From the NCBI GenBank assembly GCA_052066835.1, contig JBQHRJ010000015.1: DNA of 64,000 nt; one strand, written 5' to 3'. Made by a program: the position numbers and the translations under genes. This document shows, piece by piece, positions 25,774 to 34,644 of this stretch. The stretch is from UBA2821 sp902763335. GTDB lineage: Bacteria > Bacillota > Clostridia > Lachnospirales > Lachnospiraceae. The notes under the pieces are model-generated. The model ran no database searches. It was not told where the DNA came from and worked only from the letters and a program-made list of their open reading frames with translations. Numbering within the stretch: the first letter of the stretch is position 1; every line of letters starts with the position of its first letter.

Positions 25774-26709
25774 ATGTCGCTGGAATTAATAAATAATATT
25801 TTTTCGAAAATTACAGAGAATGAGAATTGGTCTGTGCAGTTATTGGGATTTAAGCATTCTAAAAGGAATGGTACATCGTATAATTGTAGAAGAATTGAAT
25901 TGGAACCTCAACAGAAAACACAGAATATAATTGAGGAAATATCACAATTATATATAGGCACTAATGGTCGTTTGTCAAAATATAGCGACGTAAGAGAATA
26001 TGATGGTACCTGTAATGGGACAACAATTTATAGAATTAGTGAAGACAACGAAAATGTAATTATAGATATAGAATCTTTGCTTCAGGGAATTGCAGATTCT
26101 GATGTGGAGTCAGACCCACTAGATATGAAGGCACAGGCTTATGTCCTCTCAAATGAAATTACTATTGCAGGCGAGGAACATAGAATTAAACTTATTTCAA
26201 TGAATAATCCGATAGTAACTTTGAAAAACAGGTTTTATCACAAAAATGATAAATTTTGGGAAATATCAAATAAAGTATTAAATTTACGTACTATAATAAA
26301 TGTGGTCATATATGATAGCACGGTGTATTTTTTAGATATGTCAGGTGAAACTTTGTTTAATATGGAGCGTGCATACAAAATTAAATGCGGTGAAACTGTA
26401 GAAATGATTGAAAGTATGGATATTGTATCCGATATAGTAGTATTTAAAAATACTGCTACAACCGGGCAAAATCCTAGAAAATTTGCGGCGTTTAGTAAAT
26501 CAAAACTGGACAAGCTTTCTAAGAAAAAGAATAGAAAAAAGGCAGCAGAGTATTTTAAGATACCTGTTGTTGGGGATGATTGTCAATTTGATACGAGCAA
26601 AAGGGAAAATGCAGATAATTTAGTTAAGGTTTTATGTAATAAGGCAATGTGGGATATATTAGAGGAGATGCCAGTGGAAGTAGATGGCTCTAAGAATTGG
26701 AAGGTATGA
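25774..26709 (+). CDS. KwaB-like (DUF4868) protein
   Basis: About 311 residues from the ATG at 25774, which has AAAGGAGC upstream; the frame is open further up into the previous gene. The segment LISMNNPIVTLKNRFYHKNDKFWEISNKVLNLRTIINVVIYDSTVYFLDMSG, seen in parts, is the recognisable DUF4868 core (a FL-strand after a long helix). KwaB acts with the membrane protein KwaA in the Kiwa anti-phage system. The next gene encodes a membrane protein, so the pair fits Kiwa, with gene order B-A. Confidence is limited because this rests on recall of the family. Confidence 0.6.
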   Translation: MSLELINNIFSKITENENWSVQLLGFKHSKRNGTSYNCRRIELEPQQKTQNIIEEISQLYIGTNGRLSKYSDVREYDGTCNGTTIYRISEDNENVIIDIESLLQGIADSDVESDPLDMKAQAYVLSNEITIAGEEHRIKLISMNNPIVTLKNRFYHKNDKFWEISNKVLNLRTIINVVIYDSTVYFLDMSGETLFNMERAYKIKCGETVEMIESMDIVSDIVVFKNTATTGQNPRKFAAFSKSKLDKLSKKKNRKKAAEYFKIPVVGDDCQFDTSKRENADNLVKVLCNKAMWDILEEMPVEVDGSKNWKV

Positions 26710-26713
26710 ATAA

Positions 26714-27277
26714 ATGTCATTGATACTATCATTTTGCATGTATTATCTGTCTTTTGTGCCGCTTTGGATTACGATATTGTTTATCGATATAAAAAGCTTG
26801 GTTGAGGGTGGAGATTACAAAAAGACAGAAATTATAAGCATTGTTCTTATACTTATTTTTCTTATTGTTACTATTTTGTATATGGTACTGTATTTTAATA
26901 AAACCAATGATGGCTTTATTGAAGAGTACGAAATTGTTAAAGTAAAAGAAAGTAAAATGATTACTGCAGAATTTTTGTTGTCATACATATTACCATTGTT
27001 TGCTTTTGATTTCTGTAGGTGGGACCAAGTAGTTGAATTTTTAATATTTTTTTCAGTATTAGGCTTTTTGTGTATACGACATAATTATTTTAGCGTTAAT
27101 ATTATTTTGGAAATAATGAAATATAGAATATATGAATGTGCATTAAATAATAGTGATGATAAACATATTGAGAAAATAGTAATCAGTAAGAATTCATTGA
27201 CTTTAAAAAAGGGGCATTCGATAAAACTAAAATGGTTGAATAACGATGTATTGCTTGATGTTAATAAGGATAAATAA
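26714..27277 (+). CDS. Membrane protein, KwaA-like partner
   Basis: 187 residues with four hydrophobic segments (about 4-25, 40-62, 88-105 and 110-125) followed by a cytoplasmic tail of about 60 residues. The loop YEIVKVKESKMITAEFLLSYILPLFAFD recalls the KwaA membrane subunit, which senses infection at the membrane and signals to KwaB. It starts five bases after the KwaB-like gene. Other four-TM defence proteins are possible. Confidence 0.55.
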   Translation: MSLILSFCMYYLSFVPLWITILFIDIKSLVEGGDYKKTEIISIVLILIFLIVTILYMVLYFNKTNDGFIEEYEIVKVKESKMITAEFLLSYILPLFAFDFCRWDQVVEFLIFFSVLGFLCIRHNYFSVNIILEIMKYRIYECALNNSDDKHIEKIVISKNSLTLKKGHSIKLKWLNNDVLLDVNKDK

Positions 27278-27333
27278 TGTGATGAAAAAAATACTCAGTG
27301 TTGCAACATAAGAATAAGAAAGTTGGTGACAAT

Positions 27334-28692
27334 ATGAAAGAAAAAGAACATCAATCTATAGAGTGGAAGGAATCTTGGCAGGATGAATATTTGAAATGGA
27401 TTTGCGGATATGCCAATGCTTATGGTGGAACAATATACATAGGTACAGATGACGATGGTAATGTTGTTGGCATTGATAATGCAAGAGAATTATTGGAACG
27501 TATTCCTAATAAGATCACGGATACAATGGGTATTATTGCGGATGTAAACTTGTTGTATAAAGGCGAATTGGAATATCTGCAGATAGTTGTGGATAAATAT
27601 CCATCACTGATAAGTTTTCGTGGAAAATATTACTATCGTTCCGGAAGTACCATGCGTGAAATTACCGGAAAGGAATTAGAAAGAGCATTGTTGAAAACGC
27701 AGGGAAGAACATGGGACGGAGTGCCTTTACCAAAACTATCAGTAAATGATTTGAAACAGGATGCGATACAGTTATTTAAGGAAAAGGCGGTAAAGCGTGG
27801 CAGACTTACGAAAGAAGAGGTAAGTGTAGAAGATGCCATTTTGATGGATAATTTGCATTTGATTGATGAGGATGGCTATCTGATAAGGGCGGCAATGCTT
27901 GCCTTTTACAAGGATCCGGAGAAGTGGGTAACTGGTTCATATATTAAGATTGGATATTTTGGAAAATCTGATTCAGACCTGGTATATCAGGATGAAGTAC
28001 ATGGTCCGCTGATAGAGCAGGTGGATAAGACTGTGGACTTGGTTTATACAAAATATTTGAAAGCACTGATTGATTATGAAGGGATTCAGAGGGTAGAGCA
28101 ATTTATGTTCCATAAGGATGCTTTCAGGGAAATTTTGTTAAATGCCATTGTGCATAAGGATTACAGTAGCTGTAACCCGATTCAGATTAGTGTATATGAG
28201 GATAAGATATACATTTGGAATGATGGAGAAATGCCACCAAATCTGGACTCTACGGACAAGCTGTTTATGAAGCATTCATCCAAACCATATAATCCGAAAT
28301 TGGCAAATGTATTTTTTAAAAGTGGAATGATTGAGGCGTGGGGCAGAGGTTTTGAGAAGATTAAGGAAGCTTGTGGGGTGTATGATGGACCATTGCCAGA
28401 ATATGAGATTAATGAGTCGGGGATTATGGTGTTGTGTAAGGCTTGCGATAGGTATTTGAAGTTACTAAAAGATGATGGTCAGCATCATGACCAAGATGGT
28501 TATGATATGGTCATGATGATTTTAGATTTTTGTAAGGAACCCAAATCTGTACCGGAAATTATGGATAAATTTGGGTTTGGCAGCAGAACAAGCTTTAGAA
28601 GAAAGTATTTAAATGTTTTGCTCGATGATGGAAGATTAAAAATGACTTTGCCAGATAAGCCGAAGAGTAAAAATCAAAAATATTATTCATAA
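27334..28692 (+). CDS. AlbA_2/RecG-like ATP-binding regulator
   Basis: About 452 residues from ATG 27334 (the frame is open from 27298). N-terminal AlbA_2 (Schlafen-type) domain: EHQSIEWKESW, KWICGYANAYGGTIYIGTDDDGNVVGI. A HATPase_c_4 region follows: FREILLNAIVHKDY (N-box like) and VFFKSGMIEAWGRGFEKI. A winged-helix unit ends the protein. Such proteins are common in mobile elements and defence islands and are usually annotated as RecG-like regulators although they lack a helicase. The HHDQDGYDMV stretch near residue 385 is encoded by a 24-bp sequence that recurs after the stop codon. Confidence 0.8.
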   Translation: MKEKEHQSIEWKESWQDEYLKWICGYANAYGGTIYIGTDDDGNVVGIDNARELLERIPNKITDTMGIIADVNLLYKGELEYLQIVVDKYPSLISFRGKYYYRSGSTMREITGKELERALLKTQGRTWDGVPLPKLSVNDLKQDAIQLFKEKAVKRGRLTKEEVSVEDAILMDNLHLIDEDGYLIRAAMLAFYKDPEKWVTGSYIKIGYFGKSDSDLVYQDEVHGPLIEQVDKTVDLVYTKYLKALIDYEGIQRVEQFMFHKDAFREILLNAIVHKDYSSCNPIQISVYEDKIYIWNDGEMPPNLDSTDKLFMKHSSKPYNPKLANVFFKSGMIEAWGRGFEKIKEACGVYDGPLPEYEINESGIMVLCKACDRYLKLLKDDGQHHDQDGYDMVMMILDFCKEPKSVPEIMDKFGFGSRTSFRRKYLNVLLDDGRLKMTLPDKPKSKNQKYYS

Positions 28693-28730
28693 TAGTTTCA
28701 TAACCACATCATGACCAAGGTGGTTATGAT
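28483..28730 (+). repeat. 24-bp direct repeat in and behind the AlbA_2 gene
   Basis: The 24 bases at 28483-28506 (starting CATCATGACCAAG) recur at 28707-28730 with one change. The first copy codes for HHDQDGYD; the second lies after the stop and forms a CATAACCAC/GTGGTTATG hairpin (28700-28728). It may be a remnant of repeat-mediated length variation. Confidence 0.6.
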
Positions 28731-28841
28731 GGTTGCGTTGAATTGCTTTGATTCTACAATTCAAAGACGAGAAATCGTATGGTCAATAAATTGATAGTAT
28801 AGTGACTTGATAGCAGATAAATTACGGAAAGGAACAGTAAG

Positions 28842-30770
28842 ATGAGTAGTTGGAATTTCCCTGGTAATCAGGATGGGCAGATAAAAGGTGTTGCAGATGC
28901 AGGTATTGAGAATTTTAATGGAACTGAGCTTTCTTCTTTGGCTAGGGAAAATTGCCAGAATTCACTTGATGCAGCAATAGATGATGATAATCCGAATGTT
29001 TTGGTTGAGTTTGAACGCTATTTTGTCCATGATAATCAAATTCCTGGTATTGAGGAATATCGAAAAATTCTTAAAAAGTGCAAGACGTTTTGGGATGCGT
29101 CAAAAAGTGAAAAGGCAAAGACATTTTTGAAAAATGCGGTAATGCAGGCAAATCAAGAAAGTGGATTTATGCTTAGAATTAGTGATTATAACACAACGGG
29201 CTTGTCTGATCCATATGTAGAACCAGGAGATCCGTTTAATTTCAGTTTTGATGGATGGAACGCATTGATAAAAATTGATGGTGGTGCAAATAAAGGTGAT
29301 GATAAAGCTGGTGCTTTTGGTATAGGAAAAAGTGCACCATTTAGTAATTCGTATTACAGATTGGTGTTTTATAGAACATTCAATCAAGAATATGAGCGAG
29401 CAGCTCAGGGAATTTCAAGATTAATGTCATATCCAGAAGGCACAACAATAACAAGTGGGGTTGGATATTATGGCAATCCAAGAGGCAATAACCCGGTTGA
29501 ATCTATAAAAGAATTAGATTTATTGAATGAAAGAACAGAAATCGGGACGGATGTATTTATATATGGATTTAGAGGTTCAAGTGATTGGGATGTGGAAATA
29601 ACAGTTGCATTATTGGAAAACTTCCTGATGTCATTTTATAATGGACAATTACGAGTAAAGATTCAGAATAGAGAAATTAATTCTACTACATTAAAGGGAC
29701 ATATAGAAAGAGTACATAATGAACGTCCGGGAGCAACAAAGGGGACATATGGAAATTATCTTGCACTGACTCGTACAGAGGGAGTTTATACATACACAAA
29801 AGAATTCCATGGAATGGGTACACTTGAATTAAAAATTCTCGTTGATCCAAATGAAAAACTAGATAGGAAGGTATTGATTGTAAGAAAAGCAGGGATGAAA
29901 TTGTTCCGCTTAGGAAATATATCAAAATTAGTACCTTTTACAGGAATTTTGGAATTGAAAGGAAAAGCACTTAATAGTTATTTTAGAGCTATGGAGACCG
30001 TGGCTCATGATAATTGGGAGCCAGGAAGACATTCGAATCCAAAGCAGGCAAAGGCATATTATGAAGAAATTAAAGAATGGATACGCACTGTTGTTTCCGA
30101 ATTGGCAGAACATACCAGTGATGATGAAATGGATGTTGAAGGGCTAAGTGATGTTCTGCAAAGAGAACCAGAGAAAGTTGAAACTGGGGATTCAGATAAT
30201 AAACGTGAAAATCTCAATGATCATCTTGGAAATATAAATATTCTTACACGATCTGCAATGACATCGTCAAAGGGATTTTTTTATGGTAAAGGTGAGGAAG
30301 GAAATAGTAAATCTACAAGCACAAGAGGAACACTTGGATCAACGGGAGAAGCAGGGATAAGAATATTAAAGGGAAAGAGAAAACGCAAGAAAATTGATTC
30401 ACATAGAGGAACGCCATCTTCAGAAGGAAAAGACATTGTTGTCCAAAAGAAACCAGGCGGTGAGTCAAGTTGCCCGTTGAAGAGTGTTCGTGTAATCAAA
30501 CGAGGTACTGGAACATATTCGGTTAATTTTGAAATACCACATGATGTGGAGTCTGGAACGATTGAGCTTGTTACAGTTGGTGAAAATGGCAAATCAAATA
30601 GAATTCATATAACAGATGTAAAACCATCTGCAGGATGTAGAATCGCAAAATTAAATGATGGTCTTATTGAAACTGTGGGGATGTCATCGTCTGAAAAGAT
30701 AAAAATAATGGTAACACTTGCAGATTCACATGATTATGCTATGGAGGTAAATGTATATGAACATAACTAA
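28842..30770 (+). CDS. GHKL-type ATPase, first gene of an uncharacterised three-gene operon
   Basis: 642 residues, ATG after GGAAAGGAAC. The GHKL fold is visible: N-box ELSSLARENCQNSLDAAI (near 29-46, E-N pair), G1-like ISDYNTTGLSD (near 107) and G2-like GDDKAGAFGIGKSAPF (near 150), as in MutL/MORC/Hsp90-type ATPases. Residues 230-400 form a second domain; 420-530 is Ser/Gly/Lys-rich and probably disordered; the last ~100 residues look like a beta-sandwich. The next gene overlaps its end, and a third follows directly. MutL/MORC-like ATPases are known partners in bacterial defence operons, but I do not recognise this combination. Confidence 0.82.
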   Translation: MSSWNFPGNQDGQIKGVADAGIENFNGTELSSLARENCQNSLDAAIDDDNPNVLVEFERYFVHDNQIPGIEEYRKILKKCKTFWDASKSEKAKTFLKNAVMQANQESGFMLRISDYNTTGLSDPYVEPGDPFNFSFDGWNALIKIDGGANKGDDKAGAFGIGKSAPFSNSYYRLVFYRTFNQEYERAAQGISRLMSYPEGTTITSGVGYYGNPRGNNPVESIKELDLLNERTEIGTDVFIYGFRGSSDWDVEITVALLENFLMSFYNGQLRVKIQNREINSTTLKGHIERVHNERPGATKGTYGNYLALTRTEGVYTYTKEFHGMGTLELKILVDPNEKLDRKVLIVRKAGMKLFRLGNISKLVPFTGILELKGKALNSYFRAMETVAHDNWEPGRHSNPKQAKAYYEEIKEWIRTVVSELAEHTSDDEMDVEGLSDVLQREPEKVETGDSDNKRENLNDHLGNINILTRSAMTSSKGFFYGKGEEGNSKSTSTRGTLGSTGEAGIRILKGKRKRKKIDSHRGTPSSEGKDIVVQKKPGGESSCPLKSVRVIKRGTGTYSVNFEIPHDVESGTIELVTVGENGKSNRIHITDVKPSAGCRIAKLNDGLIETVGMSSSEKIKIMVTLADSHDYAMEVNVYEHN

Positions 30771-31635
30771 TAGATTGTTTACCTATCCGATATTGAGTAG
30801 CGAAAAAGATGACTATATGGAGTCTATTTTCAGTGTGGATTATGAGCAGACAATGCAAGGTGTTAATAGTTTAAAACTGACATTTGATATTGCGATGAAT
30901 TGTCCAGAACTGGAAAGGCTTATTCTTAATGGGCAAGCTGAGTATGTTATACATTTGGAATGTAGCACAACGGCTTATAGAGAAGTATTATGTTCAGTGT
31001 CTAAGCATATCGAACATGTAATTCCTATTGGACGAGTAAATGGTATATTTGAAGCGGTGGCATTTGTCATTTTGAAAAAGAATGTCGCTAATTTTTCGTG
31101 TGCGGATTGGATAGATGATTATAGTGGAATGACATTTAATTTGACCTCTGGTTCTATATTGGCATATCAAAATCTGCCAAGTTTGGATATCACAAAAGAT
31201 TATGAGGAATTTACGAATGCTGGCTCAATATTCTCGATATATAAAAGAATAACGGAGGATGATCGACCAGCAGAGATAAATTTAGATTCGTCCAAAATTA
31301 GAATTGGTCTTAGCAGCAGAGATTATGATATTTATGCAGTGTATTCTACAAAAACAGAATTACAAGCGCTATTACATTCGATGCTTATTTTGCCGGCACT
31401 TGTATATGTGTTTGAGGAGTTAAAACAAGAAGGTGGGGAGGAAACTTATCATAACAAAGAATGGTTTTTAGCTTTAGAAAAATCATATTCAAAAAGAGGT
31501 GTTGTGTTTATGGAGGAGGTTCTTAATACTGAAAAAACATCCTATCAGCTTGCTCAGGAGGCAATGGAATTGCCGATTACTAAAGCGTTGAATCAGATTC
31601 CGGTATTTTATGAAACTACAGAGGAGGAATCGTAA
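30757..31635 (+). CDS. Unknown protein, second gene of the GHKL operon
   Basis: About 292 residues. ATG 30757 is eight bases after GGAGG; another ATG at 30751 is too close to it. The gene overlaps the end of the ATPase gene and its stop is directly followed by the third gene, so translation is coupled. The sequence is mixed alpha/beta with no catalytic motif, no membrane segment and no HTH that I can identify; segments such as FDIAMNCPELERLILNGQAEYVIHLEC and RIGLSSRDYDIYAVYST look like beta-rich core. A structural or adaptor role for the ATPase is a guess. Confidence 0.8.
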   Translation: MNITNRLFTYPILSSEKDDYMESIFSVDYEQTMQGVNSLKLTFDIAMNCPELERLILNGQAEYVIHLECSTTAYREVLCSVSKHIEHVIPIGRVNGIFEAVAFVILKKNVANFSCADWIDDYSGMTFNLTSGSILAYQNLPSLDITKDYEEFTNAGSIFSIYKRITEDDRPAEINLDSSKIRIGLSSRDYDIYAVYSTKTELQALLHSMLILPALVYVFEELKQEGGEETYHNKEWFLALEKSYSKRGVVFMEEVLNTEKTSYQLAQEAMELPITKALNQIPVFYETTEEES

Positions 31636-32691
31636 ATGAAATTGTACATAATGAAACGAGAGGCTCTAGAGACTTTGAAAGCAAATTTATCAGTAGTATA
31701 TGGTAAGTATTACACAGAAGACACTAATAAATGGATTACGGATATATGTGGTGAAGAACCTTTTATTGAATATAAAGAAGTTACAGAGTTTCAGTTAGCG
31801 GATTTGGATTCTGGTCTGACTCCTGGCGAAATTGATTTGAATAATTGCAAAATTCTTTATGAAAAGCTACAGTTTCTTAGTGAATCTCAGGCGAGTGATG
31901 AACGATTGTGGGCTGGTTTAGCTCATACTACATTTTATGAATATATGAGAAAACGCTGGGGCTATGGATATGGGAAAAAGCCTAAAAGTGCTGAGAAAGA
32001 AATTGGTGCAATTCTGACAAGATTTTTTTACAAATCTTCTGGGCGAAGTGGATTTTATAGAAATACATTAGCGAAGTGTTGGTGGGTAGGTCACAACATC
32101 TACGATCCTCATAATGACAGAAATCATTTTGAAAGTTTAGATATTATTGGTAGCAATGACCTTAATTCTAAAATAAATGAGCTATTTTACAATTTTACAT
32201 TTTCATCTAATCCAAATGTTATGGATGCGATTATAGAAGCACTAAGAAGATTTAGAGAAGAAGGAACAGCATTGAGTGTCCGTAATCATATACGTCCGGC
32301 TATGTCATATTTGAATGCAATAGGTGGTTCCGTAATTATTGATTGTTTGGATAAGGAAGAAATAACAGAAATTTTTTATGATGCTATTGTGGCAATAATG
32401 CAGGGAGATACGCCTTCATTAAATCTTGAAAGAGGAATAGATGAAGAAACAGATGATATTGATTACTCAGATAATGAAATTAATGATGATGAGGAAACAA
32501 CTGATATGGCAGAAGTAATACTTGGATGCAAAGTAGTGCTTCGAGATGAAAACCGTGAAACAAAAACTTATAAATATGATTTAATTAATGGAAAACTGCC
32601 ACAGGCTATTGAAGTATTTACTGGGCATAAGGTAGGGGATATGGTTGAGTTGAGTGGAAAAGAGTGGAAGATAGAGGATATTATAATTTGA
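31636..32691 (+). CDS. DUF6339-like protein, third gene of the GHKL operon
   Basis: 351 residues. The first ~250 (MKLYIMKREALETLKANL; RLWAGLAHTTFYEYMRKRWGYGYG; ILTRFFYKSSGRSGFYRNTLAKCWWVGHN) resemble proteins that I recall as DUF6339; the number should be checked. After an acidic linker (about 270-295), the last ~60 residues form a separate small domain with VVLRDENRETKTYKYDL and FTGHKVGDMVELSGKEWKI, which looks like an SH3-like or transcription-elongation-type beta barrel. It closes the operon and the defence island. Function unknown. Confidence 0.78.
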   Translation: MKLYIMKREALETLKANLSVVYGKYYTEDTNKWITDICGEEPFIEYKEVTEFQLADLDSGLTPGEIDLNNCKILYEKLQFLSESQASDERLWAGLAHTTFYEYMRKRWGYGYGKKPKSAEKEIGAILTRFFYKSSGRSGFYRNTLAKCWWVGHNIYDPHNDRNHFESLDIIGSNDLNSKINELFYNFTFSSNPNVMDAIIEALRRFREEGTALSVRNHIRPAMSYLNAIGGSVIIDCLDKEEITEIFYDAIVAIMQGDTPSLNLERGIDEETDDIDYSDNEINDDEETTDMAEVILGCKVVLRDENRETKTYKYDLINGKLPQAIEVFTGHKVGDMVELSGKEWKIEDIII

Positions 32692-32776
32692 TATACCATA
32701 TTACATATACCTATGTGTCAAAAATGAGAGTAATGTGTGATGAGGAGCAATCAACATAGACTTTGTAATTGGCTTT

Positions 32777-32937
32777 GTCTCAATCCCGTCTCAACATAGT
32801 CTCATGAGATTTGATATTGTATGAGACTATGCAAAAACACAGAAATGCGGTAAAATTAACATTTTTGAGAAAATACGTAAGAATTAGTCTCAAGTCAGTC
32901 TCATTTTTTGGATGAAATTTTGAGACTGAGATGAGAC
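32777..32937 (+). repeat. GTCTCA iterons phased at 11 bp
   Basis: GTCTCA occurs at 32777, 32788, 32799, 32887 and 32898 and its complement TGAGAC at 32822, 32921 and 32932. Within each group the step is exactly 11 bp. There is no gene in the 32692-32969 gap. The pattern suggests cooperative binding on one DNA face, for example by the ribbon-helix-helix protein encoded at 33214-33585, and a role as centromere, origin or operator. Confidence 0.8.
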
Positions 32938-32969
32938 TAACTAAAAATGTTTCTCAAACTTGGGAACAA

Positions 32970-33221
32970 TTAATTCAACTCATTCATCGTATCCACATAA
33001 TCCTGCAAGCCATTTTCCTTCAGTGCGAGTTTGGCATATGTAAGCGGTGAATCTTTTGCCAACCAGTACAGATAGGCGATATCATTCGGTTCCTCAAAGA
33101 TAACCGAAGAATTATATTCTTTACAACGGATAATGAGAATGGAGTTTTCACCTATGTTGACAATGACGGAATCTGTGGTAGGTTCGTACATACCAAACAT
33201 AAAATTAAGATTATTATTCAT
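32970..33221 (-). CDS. DUF6061-like small protein
   Basis: 83 residues from ATG 33221 (GGAAGGAGACCACC upstream). It overlaps the stop of the MobC-like gene by eight bases. It shares the pattern D-S-(I/V)-x-I-x(5)-(M/L)-x-I-x-C and, later, (P)-x-x-Y-(A/V)-x-(L/M)-A-L with 47902-48141 and 52141-52578. Proteins of this type travel with mobilization genes; the function is unknown. Confidence 0.65.
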   Translation of the reverse strand: MNNNLNFMFGMYEPTTDSVIVNIGENSILIIRCKEYNSSVIFEEPNDIAYLYWLAKDSPLTYAKLALKENGLQDYVDTMNELN

Positions 33222-33585
33222 GGTGGTCTCCTTCCCACAGATATTTTGCACCATCTAATAGGGCAATAATAGCTGTTAGCATATTGGTGTATTCTGTCTG
33301 TAATTTGTTAATCTCATCGGAGGATGGAAGAGTATCAATGTTCTGGTCTGATGAGGTAAAAGCTTTTTGCATTTCAAGTAATTGCAGGTAAAGGGCATTC
33401 ACAGTCTGTACCAGAGGATATATGGTTTCTTTCTTACCAACAACGCAGATGCGGTTGTAGATGCAGGAACGGATGAAGTAATCTTTCTTCATCATTCCGC
33501 TGGCAAGAATACGGGCTTCGATTTGTTGACGCTCAGCTTCGGTAATTCTGAAGCTGATTGTTGGATTTTTATGTTGATTGCTCAT
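33214..33585 (-). CDS. MobC-like ribbon-helix-helix protein (remnant mobilization gene)
   Basis: 123 residues from ATG 33585 (GAAAGGAGC upstream; the open frame extends further). NPTISFRITEAERQQIEARILASGMMKKDYFIRSCIYNRICVVGKK is nearly the same as the MobC-like protein at 48397-48786 in element C. Here no relaxase or integrase accompanies it, only the DUF6061-like gene, so this is a fragment of a C-like element left at the right end of E, or a kept antitoxin-like regulator. Confidence 0.8.
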   Translation of the reverse strand: MSNQHKNPTISFRITEAERQQIEARILASGMMKKDYFIRSCIYNRICVVGKKETIYPLVQTVNALYLQLLEMQKAFTSSDQNIDTLPSSDEINKLQTEYTNMLTAIIALLDGAKYLWEGDHHE

Positions 33586-33838
33586 AGTTTTGCTCCTTTC
33601 GTAATGGGTGTGGCAGCAGGTGTAATTAACCACCTGACAGCCACAGGAATTTATTCGTTTCGAGTAATGTAAAAGCAGATTATATCAAGCCAATAAACGA
33701 CGATAGGGTGTAATTACTGCTACCAATTTGCTACTAAAAACTTTTAAAACGATGTGAAAAGAGTAATATTTTAAGAAATAGAAGTACCTATAATGCAGGA
33801 AAAACAAGCATTTGAGAGCCGACGATAAAATCCTCGGG

Positions 33839-33851
33839 AAGAGTTTGAATA
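33839..33851. other. Attachment-site repeat AAGAGTTTGAATA (E/C junction)
   Basis: The 13 bases are repeated exactly at 53677-53689. On the left of both copies a related AGCC-N(1-2)-GATAAA stretch precedes the repeat; on the right of both is a strong hairpin and then two 7-bp repeats 11 bp apart. This is read as the right end of E fused to the left end of C. Confidence 0.6.
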
Positions 33852-33859
33852 GTGTACAT

Positions 33860-33903
33860 GAGCCAAGAAATGCTGAAATTACGGCGTTTCTTGGCTCGTT
33901 TTT
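33860..33903 (+). terminator. Hairpin at the left end of element C
   Basis: GAGCCAAGAAA and TTTCTTGGCTC form a perfect 11-bp stem followed by GTTTTT. It would stop transcription entering from the neighbouring element. Confidence 0.75.
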
Positions 33904-33910
33904 GGTTGAG

Positions 33911-33928
33911 TGACAATCAAATGACAAT
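33911..33928 (+). repeat. Phased TGACAAT repeats, candidate integrase arm sites of C
   Basis: TGACAAT at 33911 and 33922, 11 bp apart, near the left end of C. The same spacing with another sequence (TGGGTAC) is found at 53751 and 53762 at the left end of D. Tn916-type integrases bind such direct repeats near element ends. Confidence 0.5.
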
Positions 33929-33957
33929 AATATTTGAAATTACTATATAGATAAATA

Positions 33958-34548
33958 TCATATGAATTTATCTGATAAAGCAGTTATCGATTTGTTAATA
34001 TTTTTTAATGCAGAAAGTTCATCTTTAATCTCTGGTTCCATAGTTAATAAATTACCAATAAAATCAATATCAATGGAATAATTTTCCGTTATCATTTTTC
34101 CGCAAGTTTCGTAACAAATCTCAATATCGAAAGATTTGTTAGGATAAGATCTAAAATCAAACGCGGAGCTGATATGTTGCTGTGGTGCAAGGAAAACATT
34201 CTTGATATTAGTTATATTAAAATCTTTTAACCCAGTTTCTCCTGATTTACCCCAATCTAAATCTGGAGTAATTTTTAAAGATATTAATTTGGCGGGAGAA
34301 TTACCGAAATTTTTAATTATAAGCGAATGAATTATATTTTCTCTATTCTTAGAAATATAGAAAACAAGATTTCCTCTATTTTGTTCAAAATATTGATTTT
34401 TCTGTTCTGCTAATTGTTTTTTCATTTCCTTGAGATTTTGATATGTATAATATATTGCTACTATGGATCCAATAAACGTAGCAAGGCTTAATATTAAACC
34501 TATAAATTGAAATAATGTTGAGTGCCATTCCGCTGGTGTCATGGGCAA
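33958..34548 (-). CDS. Single-pass membrane protein of unknown function
   Basis: 196 residues. One hydrophobic segment (about 12-33) is followed by a short coiled coil (NLKEMKKQLAEQKNQYFEQ) and a beta-rich domain of about 120 residues (VFYISKNRENIIHSLIIKNFGNSPAKLISLKITPD in part). This is a common layout in phage- and defence-associated proteins, but I recognise no family. It sits in the cargo slot between the left end of C and the XRE gene; D has another membrane protein in the same slot. Confidence 0.65.
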   Translation of the reverse strand: MPMTPAEWHSTLFQFIGLILSLATFIGSIVAIYYTYQNLKEMKKQLAEQKNQYFEQNRGNLVFYISKNRENIIHSLIIKNFGNSPAKLISLKITPDLDWGKSGETGLKDFNITNIKNVFLAPQQHISSAFDFRSYPNKSFDIEICYETCGKMITENYSIDIDFIGNLLTMEPEIKDELSALKNINKSITALSDKFI

Positions 34549-34644
34549 GATACCTCCTTTTATAATTTGTGCGTACTAAGAATTACTTTTATCGGCTGGT
34601 GTTTCGATAATATCTATCTCTGCATCTATGAATTTATCATCGTT

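Larger units (their letters stand above)
12417..33851. mobile_element. Element E: MOBP integrative element with defence island
   Basis: E includes the broken integrase, XRE, Xis-like, ParM/ParR-like pair, iterons, oriT, MobC, MOBP relaxase, defence island and a MobC/DUF6061 remnant. Its right end is inferred at the 13-bp repeat 33839-33851, because that repeat, followed by a hairpin and phased direct repeats, recurs at 53677 where element C should end. The left end lies outside the window, beyond element A. Confidence 0.6.
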
